This document shows, in pieces, positions 44,799 through 53,800 of a stretch of 64,000 bases of DNA. Each line of letters starts with the position of its first letter. The stretch's first letter is position 1. The notes below the pieces were generated by a model, which ran no database searches, had not been told where the DNA came from, and saw only the letters and a program-made list of their open reading frames with translations. The stretch covers positions 149,021 through 213,020 of the forward strand of contig JAJFKY010000006.1 of NCBI GenBank assembly GCA_021772975.1. Reading direction: 5' to 3'. The stretch is from Gammaproteobacteria bacterium (GTDB lineage: Bacteria; Pseudomonadota; Gammaproteobacteria; Xanthomonadales; Wenzhouxiangellaceae). Both the position numbers and the translations under genes were made by a program.

Positions 44799-45881
44799 TC
44801 AATTGGCCAGATTGACATTGCGGCTGTCCACCGGCAGAAAAGCCAGCACCTGCCCGGCCTGCACAAACTCAATCCGCTCACGCTGGGCATTGAAGCGCAA
44901 CGCCACCTGTTCGGCATTCGCCAGAGTCAGCAATGCCCCCGCCTGCATGCTCAGATCATTCTCACCCAGATCGATGCCGGTAGCATAGTCACCGCGCAAC
45001 CAGATACCGCGCCGGCCCGAAGTGCGCGGCCCCAACTCCAGCCCGGTCTCAAACCGGCCCTGGGCGTGTGGGCTGGACAGCATGATGCCGGTCTGCCAGC
45101 TGCCATCCATCCCGGGCTGCCACAAGGGATGCGTATCCGGCAATGCACCGACCTGAATCTGCATCCCCACATCGGCCTTGAATGCCTTATTCTGAATATT
45201 CATACCGACGGTATAAGCGCCCTGCCCGGCGAGATCCAGCAGTTCGATATTGCTGCCCAACGTGGTACCGGTACCCAAGGCAAAGCTGTCCACGTGATAG
45301 CCGGTGGCCCAGCCACTGCCGCGATTGTACAGATTGACGATACTACCCACGCCATCGCCGCGATCGTGGTTGGTATCCAGGCGAATAAACGCTGTCCAGG
45401 GAAACGATAAAGAGCCGGGTTCAACATTGTTCTGTTGCTGCAGGCTCAGCAATGAATGCGTAAAGCCGCGCCCGGGCGGATTGGCCGCTTCGTTATAACG
45501 GCGGTAATCCAGGGGGGCGTTAACCGGCGCATAGCGCTGCGGATCGCCATCACTGAACACCTCATCGTCCTTGAACAATGCGGTTTGCGGTGGGATCTCC
45601 TGACCCTGCCACATGGGAAACGGCAAATCCATCGCAATTACACCGCCGGCAGCCAGCAGTGCCATACCGGCAAGCAGACTCCATCTGCTCATCCGACGCG
45701 ATGCTGGTGTGGTTGTTCGCAGCCCGGCAAAACGCCGCCAGGCAGCCACCGGGATACGTGTTTTGCCGGCTATCTGCAGCGCCGCCAGCCTGCCTGCGGT
45801 AATTTCATGCACAATGTCCGCCTCATCGACTCGCCATTGATGTGCCAGTTCCTGGATGGTATACACGGTTTTATTCCACAT
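44799..45881 (-). CDS. Excisionase-like HTH, one TM helix and beta-rich exported domain
   Basis: A 360-residue protein starting at the ATG at 45881, with AGGAG 6 nt upstream (45884 is a second ATG). The first ~60 residues look like an excisionase/MerR-like winged helix (YTIQELAHQWRVDEADIVHEITAGRLAALQIAGKTRIP, split across helices). A hydrophobic helix (WSLLAGMALLAAGGVIAM, about 66-85) follows. The remaining ~270 residues are beta-rich, with repeats of the type GSGWATGYHVDS, NIELLDLAGQGAYTVGMNIQ and GLELGPRTSGRRGIW. They resemble phage tail or receptor-binding structural folds, but this is a weak impression. Such a domain order is unusual; the HTH could instead bind a peptide or protein partner. 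Confidence 0.55.
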   Translation of the reverse strand: MWNKTVYTIQELAHQWRVDEADIVHEITAGRLAALQIAGKTRIPVAAWRRFAGLRTTTPASRRMSRWSLLAGMALLAAGGVIAMDLPFPMWQGQEIPPQTALFKDDEVFSDGDPQRYAPVNAPLDYRRYNEAANPPGRGFTHSLLSLQQQNNVEPGSLSFPWTAFIRLDTNHDRGDGVGSIVNLYNRGSGWATGYHVDSFALGTGTTLGSNIELLDLAGQGAYTVGMNIQNKAFKADVGMQIQVGALPDTHPLWQPGMDGSWQTGIMLSSPHAQGRFETGLELGPRTSGRRGIWLRGDYATGIDLGENDLSMQAGALLTLANAEQVALRFNAQRERIEFVQAGQVLAFLPVDSRNVNLAN

Positions 45882-45978
45882 CATCTGCTCCTGAGCACTT
45901 GCCATACACCAGCTTAACAAACGAAACTTACCTTAGTATGAATAGCCTAATCGCCCTGACCAACCAACCGGAAACACC

Positions 45979-46305
45979 ATGAGCATCAAATCCGTATTGC
46001 TGATAATCCTGACCTTAGCCGTCCTGCTCAGCGCCTGCACCTGGGTGCCACTGGAAACCCATGGCGCCACCGTGGAAGTGGCCGCAGCCAGTCAGAATCT
46101 GAGCAGCTGCCGGAAACTGGCGGAGACCACCGTCAGCGTCAAGGATGAAATCTGGTTTGTCGAGCGCAATCAGAGCAAAGTGGCCCGTGAACTGGAAAAC
46201 CTGGCCCGTAATGAAGCGGCCGAGCGCAATGCCGATACCATTCAGGCGATTACTGAACCGCGGGAAGGTGAGCAAAGGTTTGGAGTTTATGATTGTCTGG
46301 AATAA
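45979..46305 (+). CDS. DUF4156 lipoprotein
   Basis: A 108-residue predicted lipoprotein with lipobox LLSAC (about residues 16-20). The body matches the DUF4156 pattern: a hydrophobic strand, then NLSSCRKLAETTVSVKDE, then a helix RELENLARNEAAERNADTI, ending in VYDCLE with a second cysteine. Two cysteines may pair. Function is unknown. It is divergent from the HTH protein gene. Confidence 0.75.
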   Translation: MSIKSVLLIILTLAVLLSACTWVPLETHGATVEVAAASQNLSSCRKLAETTVSVKDEIWFVERNQSKVARELENLARNEAAERNADTIQAITEPREGEQRFGVYDCLE

Positions 46306-46432
46306 CCACCAACGAGCACCGCCCAATCAAAACCCGCAACCGCTAACTATAAGTATATATAAGAACAGACTGCACTGAGCATTAGCAACTGATATTTATC
46401 ATTTGAACCTTAGAGCCAAACTCGGTCACAAG

Positions 46433-47284
46433 CTATTGAATAAATATTGATCGAGAATACGGGGCTCCATAAACCCGTTGAGCCCCCTCTCGATCGATCT
46501 CAGTAATTCCAAGCTCAGAAGTCCCAACACCACCACAAAAGTAATGCATTACAGATGCCGGGTCATAATCTGTAAGCTCTATTGTTCCACCAAGTGGTTC
46601 ATCCGGACAAACAGCAGGGGCACCACTACGAATATGCTCATGAGGAAACCCAAGAACATGGCCAAGCTCATGTCGTATCACACCTACCCTATCAAAGCGT
46701 AGCGAGGTGCTGAAAAACGATGGGTCAATCAATACCCGACGACGATTAACAGGATCATTGGGGAAGAAAGCTGAGGCAATAAAAGCTCCGCCAGCATCAA
46801 TACCTCGAAACGGAAAGACAACGCCGTCCGGTCTCGTTGAAGAGCTGCTATCTTTATCTTTCACATATTCAAATTTAACACCGCATGCACCCTCCCAGTC
46901 TGCCGCAGCCTTCTGCGCGGACTCAACCATCAATTTATAATCCTCATTTGATAAAAATGTATTACGCAAAACACAATATGTCAAAACTTTCCCAGGTTCC
47001 CATTTAACCACTTTACCTCCTTGAAGAAGACCTACAAGCTTGGGCGTTAGAAATGCATCAGATAAGCCTGCCAACTGCATATTAGCTATAGCATCCTTCT
47101 GGAGCGAATACAGCGCCAGTTGGTCATCATCCAGAAGCATGTCACCTTCAACAACATGCATCACTTCTCCGTCAACAGTTAATTTTCTTAACCTTTCTCT
47201 TAGCTCGATAAATGTATGGCCACTTTCAGCATCACTTCTTAACTCTGGCCTTTCGGAAAACAATGCTTCTGCAGTTCCTTTCAT
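46433..47284 (-). CDS. Metzincin metalloprotease without signal peptide, AT-rich
   Basis: A 283-residue zinc endopeptidase-like protein. The zinc motif HELGHVLGFPHEH gives ligands His205, His209 and His215. The Met-turn Met246 lies in SVMHYFC. This HExxHxxGxxH plus Met-turn arrangement is the metzincin signature, closest to astacin/matrixin-like enzymes. The N-terminus is Glu/Asp/Leu-rich and there is no signal peptide or TM helix, so export by another route or a cytoplasmic role is open. DNA is AT-rich compared with neighbours, including the upstream spacer. Substrate unknown. Confidence 0.75.
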   Translation of the reverse strand: MKGTAEALFSERPELRSDAESGHTFIELRERLRKLTVDGEVMHVVEGDMLLDDDQLALYSLQKDAIANMQLAGLSDAFLTPKLVGLLQGGKVVKWEPGKVLTYCVLRNTFLSNEDYKLMVESAQKAAADWEGACGVKFEYVKDKDSSSSTRPDGVVFPFRGIDAGGAFIASAFFPNDPVNRRRVLIDPSFFSTSLRFDRVGVIRHELGHVLGFPHEHIRSGAPAVCPDEPLGGTIELTDYDPASVMHYFCGGVGTSELGITEIDREGAQRVYGAPYSRSIFIQ

Positions 47285-47417
47285 ATTCTTAATCTGTTTT
47301 TAGGTGATGACAACATAGTCACGAGGAAAAGAAAAACATCTCACTGCTTGGAAAATATTTTTCAAAGGTTGAAAATACTATTTTCACTAATTTAGCTTTG
47401 AAAGCCAAACAAAAAAA

Positions 47418-48746
47418 TTAACCTTGATTTCGCGAAAAAACCTTATTAACCATTAGTGGATAGCGGCTAAACAAACCAATGCCCCGCACCGCAAAAAACA
47501 CCAAAAACGCAATCCACAACCCATGATTGCCATAATCGGCTGTCAACCAATACAACATCGGTATAAATACGGCGAAGGCAATCAGCATGGTCCACATCAT
47601 ATCGGCCGATTTGGTTGCACCGATAAAGATGCCGTCCAGCTGATAACTCCAAACCGCGATGACTGGCAGTAATGCGAACAGCAGCAGTTGTTCAGCGGCG
47701 GCGGCACGCACAGGCAATTGATCGGTTAAAACGGCAATGATCTGGTTACCGGCAAAGCCGAATATCAACGCATAGCCAACACTCATCAGCAAAGCCCAAA
47801 AGAAAGTGATCCGCACAAACTGCCGCAATCGCTCCCTGCTTTGCTTGCCAATCGCATTGCCCACATGCGCTTCAGCGGCGTAGGCCATCGCGTCCAGCCC
47901 CAGAGAAATCAAAGTAGTGAAGGTCAACAGCACATGATTGGCGGCCAGAGTGACTTCACCCAGTTGGGTGCTGGTGCGATAAATGAATGCAAAGGCGCCA
48001 AGTAAAAACAGCGTGCGGATAAACAGGTAGGTATTCACCGCCAGCAGATGTTTAAAAGCAGCCAGGCGCCAGAACAGCCGGTCCTTAAGATGTTGTAACA
48101 GTGGCTGACCACGCAGCCTCAGCAATATAGCAATAGCCGCCAGGCCCGCCAGCCACTCCGCGATCAGGCTGCCCGCCGCCACCCCGGCAACACCCCAGCC
48201 CAGCACCACCACGAACAACAGGTTTAGCGCGGCATTGGTCAGGTTCAGAATAAGCTCCAACAGCAAAGCCGTACGCGCCCGCTGGGTGCCGATCAAAAAA
48301 CCGATAATGGCCACCCGGACCAACACCACCGGAACCGCCCAGATACGGATATCGATATATTGCTGTACGTGTCCGGCCAGTTCTTCACCGGGTGCGAATA
48401 CCGCAAACGCCAACCGGGTAATCGGCAATTGTAGAATCAATACCGCCAGGCCGATTGCTATACCCAGCAATACACTGCGCAATGTCACCACATCCATCCT
48501 GACATGGTCAGCGCTGCCAAAAGCCTGCGCCACCAGTCCGGTCGTACTCATGCGCAGAAACCCGAATGCCCAGTAGATATAGGAAAACACGAAACCGGCC
48601 AGCGCAATCGCGCCCAGCAAAACCGGGTCGGGCAGATGACCAATCGCCCAGGTATCGACGATAGCCACCATCGGACCCGTGGAGTTAGCAATCAGTGCCG
48701 GACCGGCGATCCGCCAGACATCACGATGGGGGTGGGCAGCAAGCAT
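47418..48746 (-). CDS. MATE family efflux transporter (DinF-like)
   Basis: A 442-residue inner-membrane transporter with about 12 predicted TM helices. MATE patterns are visible: WRIAGPALIANSTGPMVAIVDTWAIGHL (split), then AYWAFGFLRM-type YWAFGFLRMSTTGLVAQAFGS, and LDAMAYAAEAHVGNAIGKQS in the second half. These match the DinF subgroup. It exports cationic or other compounds with Na+ or H+ antiport in relatives; specificity is unknown. It is a single gene, divergent from the small gene at 48834. Confidence 0.88.
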   Translation of the reverse strand: MLAAHPHRDVWRIAGPALIANSTGPMVAIVDTWAIGHLPDPVLLGAIALAGFVFSYIYWAFGFLRMSTTGLVAQAFGSADHVRMDVVTLRSVLLGIAIGLAVLILQLPITRLAFAVFAPGEELAGHVQQYIDIRIWAVPVVLVRVAIIGFLIGTQRARTALLLELILNLTNAALNLLFVVVLGWGVAGVAAGSLIAEWLAGLAAIAILLRLRGQPLLQHLKDRLFWRLAAFKHLLAVNTYLFIRTLFLLGAFAFIYRTSTQLGEVTLAANHVLLTFTTLISLGLDAMAYAAEAHVGNAIGKQSRERLRQFVRITFFWALLMSVGYALIFGFAGNQIIAVLTDQLPVRAAAAEQLLLFALLPVIAVWSYQLDGIFIGATKSADMMWTMLIAFAVFIPMLYWLTADYGNHGLWIAFLVFFAVRGIGLFSRYPLMVNKVFSRNQG

Positions 48747-48833
48747 AGTGGCTGATTATCCCGGATAACCCTGGAATAACCAATGTCCGGTCAGTGTTAA
48801 AATGTGGCTGCGCGAAACCTCAGGAGGTATTCC

Positions 48834-49268
48834 ATGCCATATTCAAGCCCACACCAGCTATCCGATGCGGACCGCGAATTTGTTCTCGATTTCGAAGCCT
48901 GCCGGGTTCCGCCAGATCAATTCCATCACCGTGAACACCTTCGTCTGGCCTATATTTATCTGACCCAAAGCTCAACGGAACAAGCTCATCAGAAAGTCCG
49001 GACCGCGATCAAAGCTTTTATCCGGCATAACCAGGCGGACCCGGATAAATATCATGAAACGATCACTCAGGCATGGATACTGGCGGTTGATCACTTTATG
49101 CACCACAGCAAACCTGCTGCTTCATCGGATGAATTTGTTGAACTAAACCCACGGCTGCTGGATGCCCGAATCATGCTCAGTCATTATTCTGAACAAGCCC
49201 TGTTTTCTGACGCTGCGCGGGCAGCGTTTATTGAACCTGATATACAGGCGATTCCCAAATACCGTTAA
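48834..49268 (+). CDS. Conserved protein of unknown function
   Basis: A 144-residue soluble protein from the ATG at 48834, preceded by AGGAGGT about 6 nt upstream; a frame start at 48804 is upstream of that ribosome site and less likely. The sequence has FEACRVPPDQFHHREHLRLAYIYLTQ split by a His-rich HxxEH-like run, and a C-terminal ARAAFIEPDIQAIPK. It looks helical and cytoplasmic. I do not recognise the family. Confidence 0.7.
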   Translation: MPYSSPHQLSDADREFVLDFEACRVPPDQFHHREHLRLAYIYLTQSSTEQAHQKVRTAIKAFIRHNQADPDKYHETITQAWILAVDHFMHHSKPAASSDEFVELNPRLLDARIMLSHYSEQALFSDAARAAFIEPDIQAIPKYR

Positions 49269-49305
49269 ATATTCCTGTTGGACCGCGGCCTGCTTGCAGG
49301 CTCAA

Positions 49306-50202
49306 TCACTGATCAGATTCAGGTTGCCCGCCCTCTATCAAATACCAGGGATCAGGGCCTTTGTGCTCAGGCTGTGGAAGACCAAACAAAACGCTCAGCG
49401 CATCCAATACCGCGCCGTGATAAATACTGGCATGTGTTTCGGTCTGACTGCGATCAATATAGGTCCAATCCAGATTTTCCGGTGCTTTAACGCGTAGTGC
49501 TTCAACGATCATATCCAGGCCTTTCTGCATGGTGCCGCCCTCATCAGCCATGGTCAGATACAAGCGCCGCGGCGTATCGTCATGTCGATCCAATAGCTCC
49601 GGGGCCTGTTTAGACAAGGCTTTATCATCCCACCACAGGCTTGGGCTGACAGCAATATAATCGGTAAACAGCGCGGGGGTTCTCAGAAAAGTTTCGGTAG
49701 TAAACAGACCAGCCAGTGACTCCCCGACCAACGCACTGCGATTACCGGTTCTGTAATGCCTTTCAATAAATGGAACCACTTCTTCGGCAATATGTTGCCG
49801 GAACTTTGCTGCGCCTCCGGAATCGGGAGGGTTTCTGGTATAGCGTGAATCCTGCGGTGCAAAGGTCAGTTCCATTAACCGGTTTTGAGTACCGATACCC
49901 ACCACAATTAATTCCGCATAATTAAAATTGATTGTGGCAAGCTGGGCAAGCCCGCTGATATGTTGAAAATCCTGCTGCAAACCGCCGTCAATCACATACA
50001 AAACAGGATATGCCTGTTCACTTTCAGCATAACCGGGCGGAACCCAAATATTGATTTCACGCGGTCCTCCCATGATTGCTGACTGCATCGTAAAAGAATC
50101 ACCAATCACAATGGGTTGACTGGTAGCCGCTGGCAGCGCCGCCCACACACCACCAGACAGAAAAAACAGGATCATCGCTAAACTTAACCAGAAACGCAGC
50201 AT
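49306..50202 (-). CDS. Exported alpha/beta hydrolase, Fes/IroE-like esterase
   Basis: A 298-residue protein from the ATG at 50202 with GGAGA before it. A signal peptide covers about 1-22 (ending VWAAL). The esterase pattern INIWVPPGYAESEQAYPVLYVIDGG is followed by the nucleophile elbow GESLAGLFTTE, a later Asp (TMADEGGT) and a His near HASIYHGAV. The family includes siderophore and enterobactin esterases and carboxylesterases; no siderophore genes are near. The alternative start at 50223 adds 7 residues. Confidence 0.8.
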   Translation of the reverse strand: MLRFWLSLAMILFFLSGGVWAALPAATSQPIVIGDSFTMQSAIMGGPREINIWVPPGYAESEQAYPVLYVIDGGLQQDFQHISGLAQLATINFNYAELIVVGIGTQNRLMELTFAPQDSRYTRNPPDSGGAAKFRQHIAEEVVPFIERHYRTGNRSALVGESLAGLFTTETFLRTPALFTDYIAVSPSLWWDDKALSKQAPELLDRHDDTPRRLYLTMADEGGTMQKGLDMIVEALRVKAPENLDWTYIDRSQTETHASIYHGAVLDALSVLFGLPQPEHKGPDPWYLIEGGQPESDQ

Positions 50203-50320
50203 TTTTTCTCCAACTGAAAACACAAAATGAGGGCAAAGCCAGCCGACTCCCGGTTACCCGGTGGACACAGCTTTAATTTAGCAGTCCTGCTGATAGCGCC
50301 ATTGCGCTTTGCGCCAGATG

Positions 50321-50683
50321 TTAAAGCTCAACAATCGGTTTAAACCCTCCCCAGAACATGCGTTTACCATCAAAGGGCAAATCTTCGGGGTCCATCATTT
50401 CGGCCAGGCGAGGGTCATTCATCACCTGCTTATTGATTTTGTCCCGCTGCTTGCGTGACCGGTACACAATGTAGGCAAATACCACTGTTTCATCCGGTTT
50501 AAGCTTGACGCTTTGGGGAAATGAAGTGTGCTTACCGGGTTCGGCATCATCTGCCACACACTCGACATACTCAAGCGCACCATATTCCCGCCAAATCTTG
50601 CCCGCCTTGCGCGCCATCTTGCGATAGGCGTCTAACTTATCGTTAGGAACCGGTAATACATAACTATCGATATAACGTGCCAT
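50321..50683 (-). CDS. DUF1428 protein
   Basis: A 120-residue protein of the DUF1428 family (YbaA-like; ferredoxin-like dimeric alpha/beta-barrel). Typical segments are RYIDSYVLPVPNDKLDAYRKMA, EYGALEYVECVADD and the C-terminal FDGKRMFWGGFKPI. Function unknown. A second, broken copy lies at 60448-60812. It is a single gene with start at 50683, ahead of which a ribosome site GGAGG is seen. Confidence 0.85.
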   Translation of the reverse strand: MARYIDSYVLPVPNDKLDAYRKMARKAGKIWREYGALEYVECVADDAEPGKHTSFPQSVKLKPDETVVFAYIVYRSRKQRDKINKQVMNDPRLAEMMDPEDLPFDGKRMFWGGFKPIVEL

Positions 50684-50829
50684 GCGAAGCCTCCTATTGC
50701 TAATGCCCGGTCATAGTCTCATTGCCGGCATGGGTATGTCACGCTGGAACCGCGTTGCTTCAATAAATTTCGGCTATTTTATAGAGCGGCCAGTGGCCGC
50801 CTGCTGAATCTTTACTCTTGTGCCATCCG

Positions 50830-53800
50830 CTAATTATTACAGGCACAGGCCCGGCGAATAAACAGGCTGTTGCCGGCGGAAGAACCAGCGGCAGTGGTAG
50901 CCGGGCTGGTGTAACGCACGTAGTTTCTGGTGCTGCCGCCGCTTGGGCAACTGTTGCTGGTCTCAAAGTCCATACCACAGCCAACCGCCAAACCGGTCCG
51001 GTTTTCCGCACCGGTGCAGCCTGGCTGGCTCTGTCCCAGCGCATCCAGCACAGCCACACAACTGCCATCGCTGCCACCGGAACCGGCGAAGCTTTCAGTG
51101 GCACTGTTGTAGCCGCCGTGCGTGCTGCAAACCGTATCACACGATTGATTGTTAGCACCGAAATACCAGCAGTTGCCACCCACTACCGCGGCACCGGCAT
51201 CACAACTGACCGCGCCATTGACGGTGACTGAGATGACCACACTGTCGTTGCCGGCGGTATTGGTGGCGGTCACCGTATAGTTGGTGGCCGCCGAGGCCAC
51301 CGCGGGTGTACCGCCAATGGCGCCGGTACTGGTACTGAATGTGACACCTGACGGCAAGGCCGGACTGATTGAGTAGGAATCCACCGCACCAGTGACCGTG
51401 GGAAGCTGCTGCGGTGATATCGGTGTCCCGACATTGAAGGTAAATGGCGCACCCGCATAGCTCAGATTCATCGGCGGCTGAGCCTGTACGGTGACGGCAA
51501 TCACCACCGAGTCCATGCCTCCTGCATTGCTGGCGGTTACCGTATGGTTGGTCGCTGTCTGCAGCGCGGTGGGCGTGCCCGAGATCACACCCGTGACGGT
51601 ACTGAAGCTCAACCCCGCGGGCAATGCCGGGCTAATGCTCCAGTTGACCACCGCATTGGTCACGCTGGGTGTCTGGGAGGCAATCGCGATACCCTGAGTA
51701 AAAGTAAATGGCGCATTCGGGTAAGCCAGATTCATCGGTGCTGGTTGGGCGTTACAGGCGCAGGCCCGGCGGAATGACAACCCTGCTCCGGATGCAGCGC
51801 CGCCGATGGTCGCGGGGCTGGTGTAACGCACGTAGTTTCTGGTGCTGCCGCCGCTTGGGCAACTGTTGCTGGTCTCAAAGTCCATACCACAACCAACCGC
51901 CAAACCGGTCCGGTTTTCCGCACCGGTGCAGCCTGGCTGGCTCTGTCCCAGCGCATCCAGCGCACCCACGCAATTGGTGTTGCTGCCGTTGGAACCGGCA
52001 AAATCCGTGGTCCCTGCCGAGTTATTGCCGCCCCGGCCGCTGCATACCAGGTCACAGCTTTGATCGTTCCCGCCGAAATACCAGCAGAAACCACCAAACG
52101 TAACGCCGTCACAGGCCACCGCACTGGTCACCTCCACGGAAATCACCACGCTGTCCATGCCATCAATATTGGTCGCGGTGACGGTATGGTTGGTGGCCGC
52201 CTGAGTCACCGTCGGTGTACCGGAAATTTCACCGGTTAGCGTATTAAACATCAAACCGGTTGGCAGCGCCGGTGTAATCGCAAAACTGTCTACCTGGCCG
52301 GTAAAACTGGGCAACTGGGAAGCAATCGGATTATTGAGGTTAAACAAAAACGGCGCATTGACGTAATCCAGATTTGCCGGTGGCTGAGCAGTGACCGACA
52401 ACATGAATGTATCACTGACTGAACCGCCTGCGTTGCTGGCGATAACGGTATAACTGGTGCTGGCACTGGCCACTGACGGCGTACCTGAAATAACACCGGT
52501 GTCGGTATCGAAGCTCAGCCCTGCCGGCAACGGCGGGCTAATGAAATAACTGGCCACAAAACCATTGACCACCGGGCTGATAGCACCGATGGTAATGCCT
52601 CTGGGCAGGCTGAACGGCGCGCCGGCATAACTGATGGATACCGGGGCTGGTTGATCATTACAGGCGCAGGCACGGCGAATACCGCCCGCACTGGCGCCTG
52701 GATCGGTTAGGCCGGTAAAGCGGATGGTAAAGGCTGTACCGCTGAAATCGCTGGCACAACCCAGCGCGCCGGCCTGGTTGCTGACCGGGGTCGGATTGAA
52801 CGGCAGGCCGGTATCCTGCTCCAGCGCGGTCATCACATCACCGCAACTCTGGTTCGTTCCTGCGGAACCGGCAAAATCGGTGGTCCCCAGCGGATTATTG
52901 CCACCGTTGTCCGCGCAGACCGTGTCACAGCTCTCCGCATTTTCGCCCAGCCACCAGCAGAAATTGGCAAACACCGTGCCATCACAGACCGACGGCGGCA
53001 CCACATCAATGTCTTTGGTCAATAGCCCGGTGCTGTCAGTACCGCCATCGCCATCCGTGATTTCCAGACTGACGGTACGCAACTGTTCAGTAACCGGTAC
53101 CGCCTGATCCGCAAAAGTCAGATTGCGGACGACTGCCTGTATCGCGGCTGGGGTGGCTGCCGCGGAGTTGAAATTAATCACCAGCGGGGTTGTACCATCC
53201 GTGCCGCCACTGAAAGTGCCAATCACCGCGCCGTTAAATAAAACATCCGCTCCGCTGGTTTCCACACCGGTCCCGGGCGGATTGGGCGGGACTTCATTAT
53301 TGATCGCCAGGCGGTCATTGAGCGTGGCATTGTTGGTCAACTGCAGAGTCAGTGTGCCACCGTTGAAATCCGGTGAATCAACATCACTGAGCGTAGCACT
53401 CTGATCAATAAATACCGGCGGAGTACCTTCGACATAGGTCACCGGCCCTGCCAACAGGGTGGCAACCGGAGCGTCATTAACCGGGTTAATGGTGATCGTA
53501 ACCGTGGCAATATTGGATACCGCCGCACCATCATTGGCCTGGTAGGTAAAGCTGTCGCTGCCGTTAAAATCCGTGTTGGGCAGATAACTGAACCCACCGT
53601 CAGGATTTAAGCTAAAACTCTGCGCGTTAGACGGCCCACTGATCAATAGAGCTGCCAATGGGTTGCCATCCACATCAGCGTCATTGACCAGCACACCGGG
53701 CGCGGTGATATTCAGTGAGTTATCTTCGTCCACGGCAAACGCATCATCCGCGGCCGCCGGGGCATCATTGACCGGATTAATGGTGATCATCACCGTGGCT

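Noticed and set aside
50818..51231. 137-codon plus-strand frame opposite the Ig-repeat gene
   Set aside because: It is a shadow of the repeat-rich gene with low-complexity Thr/Ala/Gly content.
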